In this document: positions 1 through 9,862 of the stretch, piece by piece
Position numbering within the stretch: position 1 is the first letter of the stretch
How the letters are laid out: each line of letters begins with the position of its first letter
Translations under genes and position numbers: made by a program
The notes under the pieces: model-generated
What the model was told of the DNA's origin: nothing
The model's database searches: none
The model's input: only the letters and a program-made list of their open reading frames with translations
Assembly (NCBI GenBank): GCA_018136815.1
Contig: CM030939.1
Span: 1,657,930 to 1,721,929 of the forward strand
DNA: 64,000 nucleotides
Direction: 5' to 3'
Source of the DNA: Isochrysis galbana
Lineage: Eukaryota > Haptophyta > Isochrysidales > Isochrysidaceae

Positions 1-605
1 CCCGACTTTGCACCAAGACTGAACGGGCTGCCGGCACTTTGGGGTAAATCCTGTTGTATTGTATAACCCACCAAGCACCATATTGACAGATGACACCCTT
101 GCAGCTGCGCCAATCGCCCAAACTGTCCGCGCGCACCGTGTCGAAATCGGCCACGCCCCCGGATTCAACGCTAGCGTCCCGGTGCCGTGATACGCACTAG
201 TACCCAACTTTGAGCCGTCATCGAGCGCGCCGCCGGATGTTTGCGGTTGATCCAGTTGTATGGTATGACCCAGCAAGCACCATATCGACAGATGACACCC
301 TTGCAGCCACGCCAATCGCCCAAACTGTCCGCGCGCACCGCGTCGAAATCGGCCACGCCCCCGGATTCAACGCTAACGTCCGCCGGTGCCGAGATACGCG
401 CGAGTACCCAGCTTTGAGCCGTCATCGAGCGCGCCGCCGGATGTTTGCGGTTGATACAGTTGTATGGTATGACCCATCAAGCACCATATCGACAGATGAC
501 ACCCTTGCAGCCACGCCAATCGCCCAAACTGTCCGCGCGCACCGCATCGAAATCGGCCACGCCCCCGGATTCAACGCGAACGTCCGCCGGTGCCGTGATA
601 CGCAC
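1..605. repeat. About 204-bp tandem repeat, three units, open at left edge
   Basis: Three head-to-tail units. The anchor 'gcaccatat' recurs at 75, 277 and 481, giving spacings of 202 and 204 bp; 'tttgagccgtcatcgagcgc' recurs at 209 and 413. Units 2 and 3 are nearly identical, and unit 1 is more diverged and appears to continue beyond the window. Open frames across the units stay in register because 204 is divisible by three, but no protein family is recognisable, so this is read as a non-coding satellite-like array. Confidence 0.85.
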
Positions 606-929
606 GCAAATTCGTGTGAGACACCCGATAGATAGGGTAGCTTGGTTGGAGTTTGTCGCCGTATGCGGCTTTGAATTGTTCGTGCGCGTCGTCATCGACG
701 TAAAAGATCCAAGGGCCCTTGCGGCCCTTGTCCATCCCATCGGGGGTGGCGTCCAAGCCCTCTATCTAGCTTGGAAAGAAGAAACTTCATGTAAGTTGCT
801 GTATCCTCGCTCTTGATGTCCTTCTTGTCCTCTGCTAGTCTGCTAGCTGCGCTAGCTGAATGTAGAAAGGAGTGTCCTCCGGTTCTTCCTCCTCATCTTG
901 ATCATGAGGGGGAGAGGCGAATTGTGTGG
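606..929 (-). pseudogene. LINE ORF1 internal fragment, antisense
   Basis: The minus strand encodes stretches matching ORF1 of the complete LINE at 51300-52949, for example LDATPDGMDKGRKGPWIFYV and DQFKAAYGDK-like peptides. The match runs from the acidic 'PDEEEEPED'-like region to near 'GVPHEFG'. A frame change lies after AAYGDK, so the copy is dead. It abuts the 204-bp array on one side and the copia element on the other. With the antisense LINE head at 5800-6091 it probably forms one LINE copy that was later interrupted. Confidence 0.8.
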
Positions 930-3900
930 CTATGGGTGCGGGTGCGGGGCTGATCATCATGCAGACATATGCCCCCGCTTATCAACGTCTACGACCTCCG
1001 GCACTCGTTCTCGGCTCACACGACGTGCACTCGAATTACTCGATCGTGATGCCTCTCGTGTTGCGGCTGTGCCTGCCTCAACCTCATCATCAACCTACGC
1101 CCAGGCTGCTGCAACTACCCCTACACCTACTGTAACTAATCCACCTGAAGCATCACAGGCGCCACACCAGCCGCCTTCTACAAGTGGCACCCCTCTCATG
1201 GCCTATACCCAGGCCCATGCCGCGGCTTCTGCCATCGCATCAGATCAAAATGATGCTAATGGTGCCATCCAAGCCTACACCGCTAGCATGCGAACCTTTG
1301 GCTATGCCCTTTGTGCCAAAGGTCCCTTGCCTCTCCTTGCGACCGAGACTAAGACGCCGATTGAGGAAGAAGCTCTTGTTGACTCCATGGCTACGTTTTG
1401 GGTTGTTGACCGCCTTGACCGCTTGTGGCGCGTCACGGATGCCCACCCTCGCCTAGGTGTTGACACTGCTGCTGGTCCCGTTGTCGCCCAGGCAGTTGGG
1501 ATTGCTTTGGTGTACCTCCTTGTCGGCGACACTTGGGAATGCTACGAGATTCCAAACGTCCTTGTCTTGGCTGAGTGCAATACTGTGCTGTATTCTACAC
1601 GGGTTATGCGAGATCTTTTTGGTTTCCGCCATGACCTCGATGCAGGCTACATCCATGTTCCTGGCGCTCATCCCATACGTGTCCACGATGACTCAGCCGC
1701 ATTTCGCATCCCAGTGCGATTCGTGGCACCTTCTGACACCCGTCCTCACTCTGTCCGCTGCCCACTTCGCCCCTCCGCGGCCTCTGCTTCGGCAGCTGCT
1801 ACTGTGGTGCATGGAGACCTTGCCTCACACGCTCTGCTCTATCGACGCCTCGGTTTTCCTTACGCTGATCAATGGTCGCTTGTGCCCACCGCCACCGTTG
1901 GCCACAACCTGTCTCGCCACCGCCCCCCGACTGGCCTCCCCATGCCGGAAGCAGTTGTCCGTGGTCGCATGCGCGCCGCCCCCTTCTCCCGCCTCCCAAC
2001 TTCCCTTGACGCCCAACCGCCTCCCGGAGCCATGGTCTACATGGACTTTGCCGGCCCGCTTTTGGAGAGCATCCTCTTCAAGTACACATGCTACTGCGGT
2101 ACTGTGGATGCTGGTAGCGGCTTCACCCGGGTATGGCCCGCGCGAGCCATGACCGCCGAGGTCGCAGCCTCAGCTCTAGGCCAATTCATTGCAGACGTCG
2201 CCGCTCATCTTCGCTCCCTTGACGGCACATACAAGCCCTCCATTGTGCGATCCGACAAGGGAAGCGCTTTCCTCTCCTATCACTTCCGAGACTTCCTTGC
2301 TCACCGTCGTATCCGTGCAAGCTACTCATCGGAATACACGCCGCAACAAAACTCACATGTGGAACGTATGTGGGGCGTCACCTTTGGTACAGCCTGCGTC
2401 CTTCTTGCTGCTGCTGGTCTGCCTCCGTCCTTTCATCCCTTTGCCATGCAGACAGCGGTTTGGATCACCAACAGGCTTCCACGACCTTCTCGCCGGAACT
2501 TGTCGCCTTATCAACTCCTCACTGGGCATCCCCCTGACATCCGTTGTCTCTATGCTTTTGGTTGCCTTTGTGCCGTCGTTGCCCCCGTGCCGCGACGTGT
2601 TGGCGATCGCCACTTCGCCGACAGAGGTTGGTATGGCCTCTACATGGGGCCTTCTGAGGAGAGCCCTGGCCATGTTGTCTACTTACTCGACTCCAAACGT
2701 GTCATTGTTGCAGCCAAGATCCGCGTATGGGAGGACCAGTTCCCAGGCCTCAAGGATGAGCCTAGACCCAACTGGCTTGAGAATGACGACGATCCAGCTG
2801 CGTTTGCACCTGCCCCCTCCCCTGCCCCCGTTCCAACTCCTGTACCTGCACCTACTGCAGCACCATCTGCAATTCGTCGCTCCCCACGCCTCCTTGAGCT
2901 CGAGCACCAACGTCATGGTATGAATACTACTTCTGCTCATATGTCTTCCATGCAGAATACCTCTATGGCTCAGGCTGCAGCTGTGTTTGGTCTTGGAGCT
3001 GCAGCGACAGGGTTCGATTCTCGATCTGACCCTTTATGTTTTGCTTTTACCTCCGACCTGCTCACTACCGGCGACAGCTGTCCACCTTTTGCTCACGCCG
3101 GTAGCGACCATTCACCCTTCGCCCAAGCCGTCACCGTTGTTGCCGACATGGGGGATGTGACGGTCCCCAAGACGTACCGTCAAGCGCTTCAGTCCACCCA
3201 TGCCGACTATTGGCGCGTGGCCATCAACAAGGAGCTCGGCGGCCTCATGGCACTTCGCACTTGGGAGTGCGTTCCCGAGGACGCCATGCCCGAGGGCGCC
3301 AATCTTATGCATTGCCATTTTGTCTTCGCCGTCAAACGCAACGCCGACGGCTCCATCGAGAAATTCAAGGCCCGCCTCGTCGCCGACGGCAATACTCAAC
3401 GATACGGAGTCGATTTCGACCGCATCTTCTCTACCGTGGTCAAAACGGTTACCATCCGTCTCGTGCTTGCCATCGCTGCCGCTCGTGACTACAACTTGTC
3501 CTCCATNNNNNNNNNNNNNNNNNNNNNNNNNNNNNNNNNNNNNNNNNNNNNNNNNNNNNNNNNNNNNNNNNNNNNNNNNNNNNNNNNNNNNNNNNNNNNN
3601 NNNNNNCGACGTCCGCCAAGCTTATCTGCAAGCCACTCTTCCACAGCCCCTCTTCATGCGCATGCCACCTGGCCTCCCGCCTCGTGACTGTCGCGGGGTT
3701 CGTCTCGTGTGCAAATTATTGCGCTCTATCTATGGCCTCCGTCAAGCTGGGCGCGAATGGGCCGAGCTTCTCACCTCCTTCCTCCTGAAGTGGGGCTTCA
3801 CGCGCTCTACTATCGATGTCTGTCTCTACATCTTCATCAGCGGCTCGTCTTTGCTTTGGGTGCTGGTGTACGTGGACGACGCCCTCATCGTCGACAATGA

Positions 3901-4948
3901 CTCCGGCCTCCGCGCTCGTTTTGTTCACGATCTCGGCGATAGGTTCCCCATTGAAGACAAGGGCGAACTCTCGTGGATCCTCAATGTTGCCGTGGCTCGT
4001 GACCGTCCGCGTCGGATCCTCACCTTATCTCAGAGTCTTTACGTCTCAGATCTCCTTCAACGGCATGATGCTTTCCTATCTAGCACTACCACACGCACCT
4101 TCAAATCCCCTCTCGGCGCCCTCCACCTCGATCCATCTGATTCACCCACGCCTGGCTCTGTTGCTTTTGACTCCATGGCCTCCAAGCGCGACACCTATAT
4201 GGCCATCGTTGGGGGCCTCCTCTGGCTTGCCAACATGTCTAGGCCAGATCTCGCATATGCAGCCTCGCAGCTCTCACGCTTCATGACCAACCCTGGTCCT
4301 ACGCACTTCGCCGCTGCCGTCCGCGTCCTTTGCTACGTGCGTGACTCCTCCACCTGCGCTCTGCTCTTTCGCCCGGATACCTTGCTGCCCTTTCTAGTCC
4401 ATGTCGACTCAAATTGGGAATCTCGCTTCTCTTGTACGGGCGCCATCTTCTTTCTGTACGGCTGTCCTGTCCACTGGTTCTCCAAGACCCAACGCTCCGT
4501 CTCGTTGTCGAGCGCCGAGGCCGAGTACTTCGGTGCCATGCTTGCTGCCCGCGACATCCTCTTCATCCGGGATTTGCTTGTCGACCTATCTCTCCCGCCG
4601 GATGGCCCTACCCTTCTGTGCTCCGACTCCAAGTCTGCCATCAACATGTCCCTTGACCCCGTTGCCTTCAAAAAGACCAAGCACATAATGCGCGCCGCCG
4701 CTTTCCTCCGCGATCTCGTTGCAAAGCGCGCCCTCGCTATGCGACATGTCCCCGGTAACCTTATGCTTGCTGACATCCTCACCAAGCCCCTTGGGCCCGC
4801 TCCCTTCTGCCGTCTCCTATCCCTTCTAAACGACTGCGCGTCCATCATTGCACAAAGTCTGACGAGTTCAAATTCAAGTTCCGCCGAAGAAGCTACGGCA
4901 GGAACAACGTCTGCCTCTAAGACTGCCTCTGACGAAAAGCTCCAGTGA
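904..4948 (+). CDS. Copia Pol polyprotein (protease-integrase-RT-RNase H), split by gap
   Basis: Domains in order are as follows. A Cys/His patch near 935-980 may be a decayed zinc knuckle. An aspartic-protease-like site reads DSMAT at 1381. The integrase has MDFAGP near 2041, RSDKG near 2250 and QQNSHVERMWG near 2343, which supply the D,D,E triad. The RT has a YVDD box at 3869-3880. RNase H starts near 4400 with VDSNWES, SAEAEYF and DSKSAIN, and the hallmark ADILTKPL is at 4769-4792. The reading frame is frame 1 before the N block and frame 2 after it, which the artificial 100-N spacer explains. The true start is unresolved because the first codons lie in LINE sequence. No in-frame stop is seen outside the gap, so this part may be relatively young. 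Confidence 0.85.
3507..3606. other. Assembly gap (100 N) inside copia RT
   Basis: Exactly 100 Ns, a conventional placeholder. The flanking codons fit around the RT motif that normally reads hydrophobic-x-x-DV..A(F/Y)L, so very few real bases are likely missing. Confidence 0.95.
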
Positions 4949-5045
4949 CATATACCACTCCGAGTATTACGACTGTCATGCAAGGCATTCTCCATTCTTC
5001 TACCCTTATCCTCTGTATCTAAGCCTCACCCTCCGTGCTCGCCTT

Positions 5046-5790
5046 ATGGGGGGGTATCACAGAGTGCCGTCATCTGCCAACACAACCCATTGGTCCTTAC
5101 CGATAGAATCGGCTTTACCGATAACTTTGTCTGCCAGATTCCTTTTCATCAAGTCATCAGCCTCTTTCATCATGTGCACCACCTTCTGGACTCTTCTCTA
5201 CATTATCATCTGCAGTCGATGCACATCGAGTTCTTGGGGTTCCCGAGTCATTTGCACATCGACTTCTAGACCTCGCCTTCATCTTGGGGATCTCAGCTCA
5301 CTCTAGATCGACTTAGTGCACCTAAGGAATCTCACCTTCATCAACACTCACGACGCTTCATCGGCTCATACTAAGGCAATACTCGCCGATTCCCTAAATC
5401 CTTGATTCCTTCTTTGTTCCCTCGCACGCCTTCCTGTTTGTCTCAGAGTATTATCCAAAGAACCGTGGTGGGGTATATGTAAGGGTTTGTGCGTGTGTGG
5501 TCGTTGTAGAATCACCGTGCCCCAGGGGTATCTTGAGTTCCCCAGTGCCCCCAGGTGTCCCAGGTTCTGACCTCTCTCACCCCTGTACCACTGTCTCTCT
5601 CACTGTCTGTCATGACCCTCCTGCTTTTTGTTGCCGCCCTGGCTGCTTCCTGGCATCCAGCGCGATAGAGAATTCAATTGTCCATTATATTTATAGTCGC
5701 CTGACCTCGTCATGACCTTACATCAAGCCATCAGGTCATCAGGTCTAGAGGACCTAATATCATGATATCAGGACCTAATATCAGCCTTAT
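5046..5790 (+). repeat. Polypurine-like G run and candidate copia 3' LTR
   Basis: An 'atggggggg' run starting at 5046 lies about 100 bp after the Pol stop, where a plus-strand priming tract is expected. The following roughly 730 bp has no coding content. It contains a TATA-like 'gggtatatgtaag' near 5470 and ends in a short repeated 'ggacctaatatca' motif (about 5750-5785) before LINE homology resumes. There is no second LTR copy to align, so both borders are provisional. Confidence 0.45.
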
Positions 5791-5799
5791 GGAGCATCT

Positions 5800-6091
5800 A
5801 TGCCCACCATGGGGAGTCCTTGTTGGGCTGGCAGGCCAGTGGGGGCAGGCGGCAGAGCCAGGGGCTGGCTCTGCTGGTCTGCAGGGAACAGGGCTCTCCG
5901 TGTTCCCTGCTTCTGTGCCTGGAGGGGAGGCGAGGGAGGAAGGATCATGTCGACGTCGCTGTCTGTCAGGGGGGCGGGCCGCTGTGAGCGCTTCGGCTCC
6001 GGCGGCCCCTGTGGGGCATCGTGACGGCGGAGGGCTGGGGATCGGGAGCGGTCGGCGCGCGCTCCATTGCTCGAACTATAACAATAGTTTT
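5800..6091 (-). pseudogene. LINE 5' head (ORF1 start), antisense
   Basis: The reverse complement matches the first roughly 290 bases of the complete LINE at 51276-51600, including the 5'-terminal hairpin (here 6072-6091) and the codons for the ORF1 N-terminus. Homology stops near the Gly-Leu-Pro-Met region of ORF1. Orientation and order relative to the 606-929 fragment fit one antisense LINE copy that lost about 100 ORF1 codons and received the copia element. Confidence 0.85.
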
Positions 6092-6568
6092 GTGAGACTT
6101 CTACAGAGTAGAATTCGAATCATACGAATACACGAATACCACTATATACCAGTCTTAGAATCCACACTAATAAGATTCACTTCCCTGGTGAGGGGCCTTA
6201 CCCCGTCGAACACTTATCGCCCAATGCGCACCCCATCTCCCTTGTATCCCCATCTTGCAGATTCTTCTCACTTCCGCGAGGTCTGGTGTTCACTCTCTCG
6301 CGCTCCTGTTCGCTCGTCAGCATGGAGAACAGTATCGCGATGAGGAAACTCACACGCGGGCGCTTCTTCTCCGACATGCAGATGGTTAGTGACCGTGGAC
6401 GCCAACAGCAACAACGCCTCTCATGGCTCCCCGTCTCATCCGCCCTCCCCCACCCCTCCCGCCCCCTCGTCTCGCCCCCCACCTGCTGAACGTCGGCTGG
6501 GGACAATCTAGAAGTCGAAATCACATGAACGGAAGGTGCAGGGTTTGGCTCTTCACGCCACTTCTGAA
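6092..6568. other. Intergenic, no gene seen
   Basis: AT-richer sequence next to the LINE head, then sequence just downstream of the minus-strand Cys/Pro-rich gene. Short open frames here lack family signals. Confidence 0.6.
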
Positions 6569-7285
6569 TTAATCGCAGTTGTAGTAGGTCGTTCCCGCCG
6601 ACTTGCACTTGAAGTAGAGCCCGTCTCTAACGTACTGGCAAAGCTTGCAACCGCCCGAGCAATCGTAGGGATAGCTGTTGGAGGGGGTTGAGAGAGCAGT
6701 AGCGGGGTCAAGGTATGCCCCTTCGCATTTCTCACGATCGGCCTGAGTTCCAACAACTGAGGGTGAGATCCCCACGTTGTAACACCACTGGTTTCCAATG
6801 GGCCCGTTGCGAATTGTACGGCCTTCCGCAAGGCTACCAATACATGGCAGTGAGGGGGGCGACGGGGGGGGTTGCGATGGTGGAGAGATGGGTTGTGGTG
6901 GTGACGAGATGGGTGGCGCCGGGCTTGGTGGACTCCCGGGGATGAAGGTATCGTGTAGCCAGCGGACTGCGTAGAGGACGGCAGCAACGATTCCAGTCCA
7001 CAGAAAGACTCGCGTGTACGGCGGATGTGAGGACTGCGCAGGTGAGGATGGCGGCGGAAAGGGCGGCGAGGACGGCGGAAAGGGCGGCGAGGACGGCGGA
7101 TCTGGCACCAGTCGTCCGCCGCAGTCGATGCAGTCGGTGCCCAAGGTGCAAGTATCGTACTCAGCACCCGGGCCACCATCATCGCAAGAGCCATCGGAGT
7201 TTGAGGCGCAGGAATATAAGCAGACGTTGGCCGCCTCCGCCAAGACCAGAGTAGCGAGGAGCAGAAGAGGGCGGAGTGCGGCCAT
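6569..7285 (-). CDS. Secreted Cys-rich/Pro-rich protein with single TM segment
   Basis: 238 residues from an ATG at 7283-7285 to TAA at 6569. Residues 1-19 (MAALRPLLLLATLVLAEAA) form a clean signal peptide. Residues 20-58 are a Cys-rich module with CDDGGPGAEYDTC and LGTDCIDCG, a module I know from many predicted extracellular proteins of haptophytes and related algae. A Ser-Pro linker follows, then a hydrophobic stretch VFLWTGIVAAVLYAV (about residues 92-107) that could span a membrane, a second Pro-rich linker, and a C-terminal domain of about 95 residues with six cysteines. A likely cell-surface or scale-associated protein with a small ectodomain on each side of the hydrophobic segment; function unknown. 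No intron is needed. The coding strand upstream is purine-rich. Confidence 0.75.
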   Translation of the reverse strand: MAALRPLLLLATLVLAEAANVCLYSCASNSDGSCDDGGPGAEYDTCTLGTDCIDCGGRLVPDPPSSPPFPPSSPPFPPPSSPAQSSHPPYTRVFLWTGIVAAVLYAVRWLHDTFIPGSPPSPAPPISSPPQPISPPSQPPPSPPSLPCIGSLAEGRTIRNGPIGNQWCYNVGISPSVVGTQADREKCEGAYLDPATALSTPSNSYPYDCSGGCKLCQYVRDGLYFKCKSAGTTYYNCD

Positions 7286-8055
7286 CCCGTCTCTCCTCTC
7301 TCTCTCCCTCCCTCTCCCCCTCTCCCTCTCCCTCTCTCTCTATCCGTATCTCCCCCCGTTTCTTTCTCTTTCTCTCTCTCCCCCCCCCCCTCTCTCCCCC
7401 TCTCCTCCCTACTGCTCTCTCGCGCCCTCTCTCTCTCCCCCCCGTCTCTCTCTCGCTCTCCCCCCCCCCTCTCCCTCTCCCTCTCTCTCTTCTTCTCTGC
7501 TCGACCCTCCCCTCTCTCTCCCCTTCCCTTCCCCTCCCCCCTCGCTTCTTCGGTTTCTCTCCATCGTTTACTGAGTTCTTCGCGAGACATTTACCATCTC
7601 TCTCCCCAGGGACTGCGTGCTGCGCTGAACGCGCACCACTCTCTTGGTAGAAGCGTCATCTCTCACATAGACGTGGGTCCCTCTTTTGTGACACGGGCCC
7701 CCTCTCCCCCCCCGTTCCGCTTCCCCCCCCCCCGCTCTCTCTCTCTCTCTCTTCTCGTGCATCCGCGAGGTCCCCCCCTCTCCTCTCTTTTCTCTCCGAG
7801 GCTCCCTCTTCTCTTCCCTCTCCCTCCCCCCCCCCCCACCCTCTCTCCCTCCCTCCTCGCCGCTGGCGCCGCTCTCTCGCTCGGTCCCCGCCTCCCCCCC
7901 CCCCCCCTCTCTTCTCTCTTCTCTCTCCCCCCCCGCCCCCTCCCCCTCTCCCCTCTCTCTTCTCTCTTCTCTCTTCTCTCTCTCTCTCTCCGTTCTCTCC
8001 TCTCTCTTCTCCCCCCTCGCGAACAAGGGCTCTCCTATCCACCGGTCCCACGATT
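7286..8055. repeat. CT-rich low-complexity tract
   Basis: Almost continuous C/T runs on the plus strand, interrupted near 7580-7690 by about 110 bp of mixed sequence. The tract begins directly at the ATG of the Cys-rich gene, so it forms its 5' flank. Long open frames here (Leu/Ser/Pro or Arg/Glu) are composition artefacts. Confidence 0.9.
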
Positions 8056-8060
8056 CCCCA

Positions 8061-8122
8061 GGGGGGGGGCGGGGGCGGGCGGGGGGCGGGCGGGGGGGCG
8101 GGCGGGGCGGGCGGGGGGGGGG
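8061..8122 (+). repeat. G-run block with quadruplex potential
   Basis: About 62 bases with at least eight G-runs of three or more separated by single C's. This matches the G3+N1-7 rule for G-quadruplexes on the plus strand, set against the C-rich tract to the left. Confidence 0.8.
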
Positions 8123-8959
8123 ACCTCTATGGCTCGAGGGAGGGCGCGTTCCCAATCTCGGCGCGGCAGATCGGGTCGCGTCCCTCGCGGAGTGCGGAGA
8201 GATCCTCTTTGGGACCGGAGAATCTGTGGGTCGAAACTTCCTCGGCACCCATGTCCGAGGCGACGACGGGCACTGCGAACGACGCGCGGAGGGCGCGCGG
8301 AGGGTGGGTCTACATCATATGCAACGTCCCTTCCTCTGAATACATGGAGCTCAGAGCACTCATGAAGGTGCTTCCTGACAGACGCATGATTCTAGGGCGG
8401 TCAAACAGGGCTTTCTAACTACTAATATGAGGGGGGGGGGATGGGGTAGCCCGGTCACTCACTCATTTTAACCACTATTTACTATTTTCCACCTACCCTG
8501 GGTGTCCAAGGATTCCTTAGGGTCCCCCCCCTACCTGCTACCTGCCCCGGCAACCGCCGCCCCCTGTCGCATTCGCGAATCGACACTCGTTAGGCTTCGC
8601 TCTTCTCTTCGTCGTTCGGTATTTATCGTTATAATTCTCTGCTTTCTCTCGTTCTCGGTCAAAAGCTTCGCTTGGATGCATGGGATCGTGGGTTGTGGAG
8701 CGCCCTCTCTCTTTCTCTCGAAGGGAAGGGAAGTTCCCCCACCTTTCTTCCTCCCAGGCGCCTCGCAAAAGGTTTAATTCGCTATCTCCCCGCGTTTCTT
8801 TACCTGCTTCTGGGGGCAATCAGGTTTGGCGGTTTGCCATCTCCCCTCGGAGATCGATTTCGGTTCGCTGCTTGGGTGAGGGAATCTTTCTCCTTGGTCC
8901 TTGGTTTGCCATCTCCCCTTGGAGATTGATTTAGATTCGCTGCTTTGGTTTTTGGTTAT
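8123..8959. other. Intergenic, no supported gene
   Basis: Mixed composition with a G8 run at about 8430 and C-runs near 8525. Open frames are short and without motifs. Confidence 0.55.
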
Positions 8960-9215
8960 CCTTCTCCTTGATGCAAGTTGCATGAAAGCCCTTGGTCCCG
9001 TTGGTTTTTGGTTTTCTCCGCCTCCCTTGTGGTTGCTACTCAGGGTTGCTCGATAGAAACGTCTAGAAGGTCCACGCTCAACAGCAAGATTTCTTCGATT
9101 GCAAGGATATCTCGCTGCGATCTGTATCCAATGTGATCGCCGTGGTTGCGCGACATAACGTTCCTCTTCGACTTTCCGCCTTGGTGGGAAAATCCAAAGC
9201 GAAGACACGCTCCGA
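8960..9215 (-). repeat. Dispersed repeat, copy 1 (inverted relative to 43345-43560)
   Basis: Read on the minus strand this resembles 43345-43560: both encode the same short frame peptides (EERYVA, IQIAA, NRNLAVER, MQLASR) and share bases around 'gatcgcag' and the 'aagattt/aaatctt' segment. It is not a recognisable gene; probably an old transposon relic. Confidence 0.6.
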
Positions 9216-9227
9216 CCATCGCTTTGG

Positions 9228-9229
<2 letters not shown>

Positions 9230-9287
<58 letters not shown>
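9230..9287 (+). repeat. (CT)n microsatellite
   Basis: About 29 uninterrupted CT dinucleotides, followed by a slightly degenerate continuation to 9306. Confidence 0.95.
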
Positions 9288-9290
<3 letters not shown>

Positions 9291-9509
9291 CTCTCTCTCC
9301 GTCTCTCGCGACGTGTTTGAGTTACCGGCGATGTGGGGTCTCGGTTATTTCACGTTTTGCTTGGTTTGGGTGAATGATTTGTCAGAGCAAGGCTCATCTC
9401 ACTCTTGGAGATGGCCTTAACCCCTGACAGAAAGATGCCATCTATTGTTGCAAGCTTTGCTGATGCAAACCATCTCAATCTAGATGGCAAGCTTTGCTGA
9501 TGTGGCCAA

Positions 9510-9862
9510 CCATCTATGACCAAGCTTTTCGGGCGCGCAGCGCCCGAGCGCTGCTATAGGCGCGCGGCGCGCGCAGCACATACGGACGGCGGTATAGCTC
9601 GCCGGCCGACCGTTGCTATCTCTCATCTCTCATTGATAAATGTAAAGTGTTGAATACTTACACACAACAAGACGTGCTGCAATTAATTAGCCCACTCCCA
9701 TAATCCCATAATTATCCCTTGCCACATATCCCCGAGCCACCGAACTCACAACTCACAGCTCACAGGGGGGGGGGATAGGGTCCCAAAGCACTATTTTGGG
9801 AACAAGCTTTCTATCGAGCTTTAGGTGGACTCCAAAATCGACCATCTATGGACCAAGCTTTT
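9510..9862. mobile_element. Candidate insertion between 22-bp direct repeats
   Basis: The segment 'accatctatg(g)accaagctttt' occurs at about 9510-9531 and again at about 9840-9862 with one indel. The roughly 310 bp between them starts with a GC-rich palindromic block ('cgggcgcgcagcgcccg') and has no coding content. The direct repeats look like a target duplication around a short non-autonomous insert, but no tRNA-like promoter or A-tail was found. Several extra 'caagctttgctgatg' motifs nearby could mean plain local duplication instead. Confidence 0.35.

Larger units (their letters stand above)
930..5790 (+). mobile_element. Ty1/copia LTR retrotransposon, 5'-truncated
   Basis: A pol region in the copia order (protease, integrase, reverse transcriptase, RNase H) lies between two pieces of one antisense LINE. 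No capsid-type gag and no 5' LTR are visible: homology to the LINE stops near 929 and the protease-proximal region follows almost at once. Downstream of the stop codon is a G-run resembling a polypurine tract (5046-5053), then about 0.7 kb of non-coding DNA that could be the 3' LTR. Because the second LTR is missing, LTR borders cannot be proved by self-comparison. Exact ends are uncertain by tens of bases. Confidence 0.8.

Noticed and set aside
3005-3035. tRNA B-box-like 'ggttcgattct'
   Set aside because: Sits inside the copia polyprotein between integrase and RT, with no A-box or cloverleaf around it.
7286-8365. Long open frames on both strands in the CT tract
   Set aside because: Translations are Ser/Leu/Pro or Arg/Glu/Gly runs caused by C/T repeats, with no domain or codon signal.
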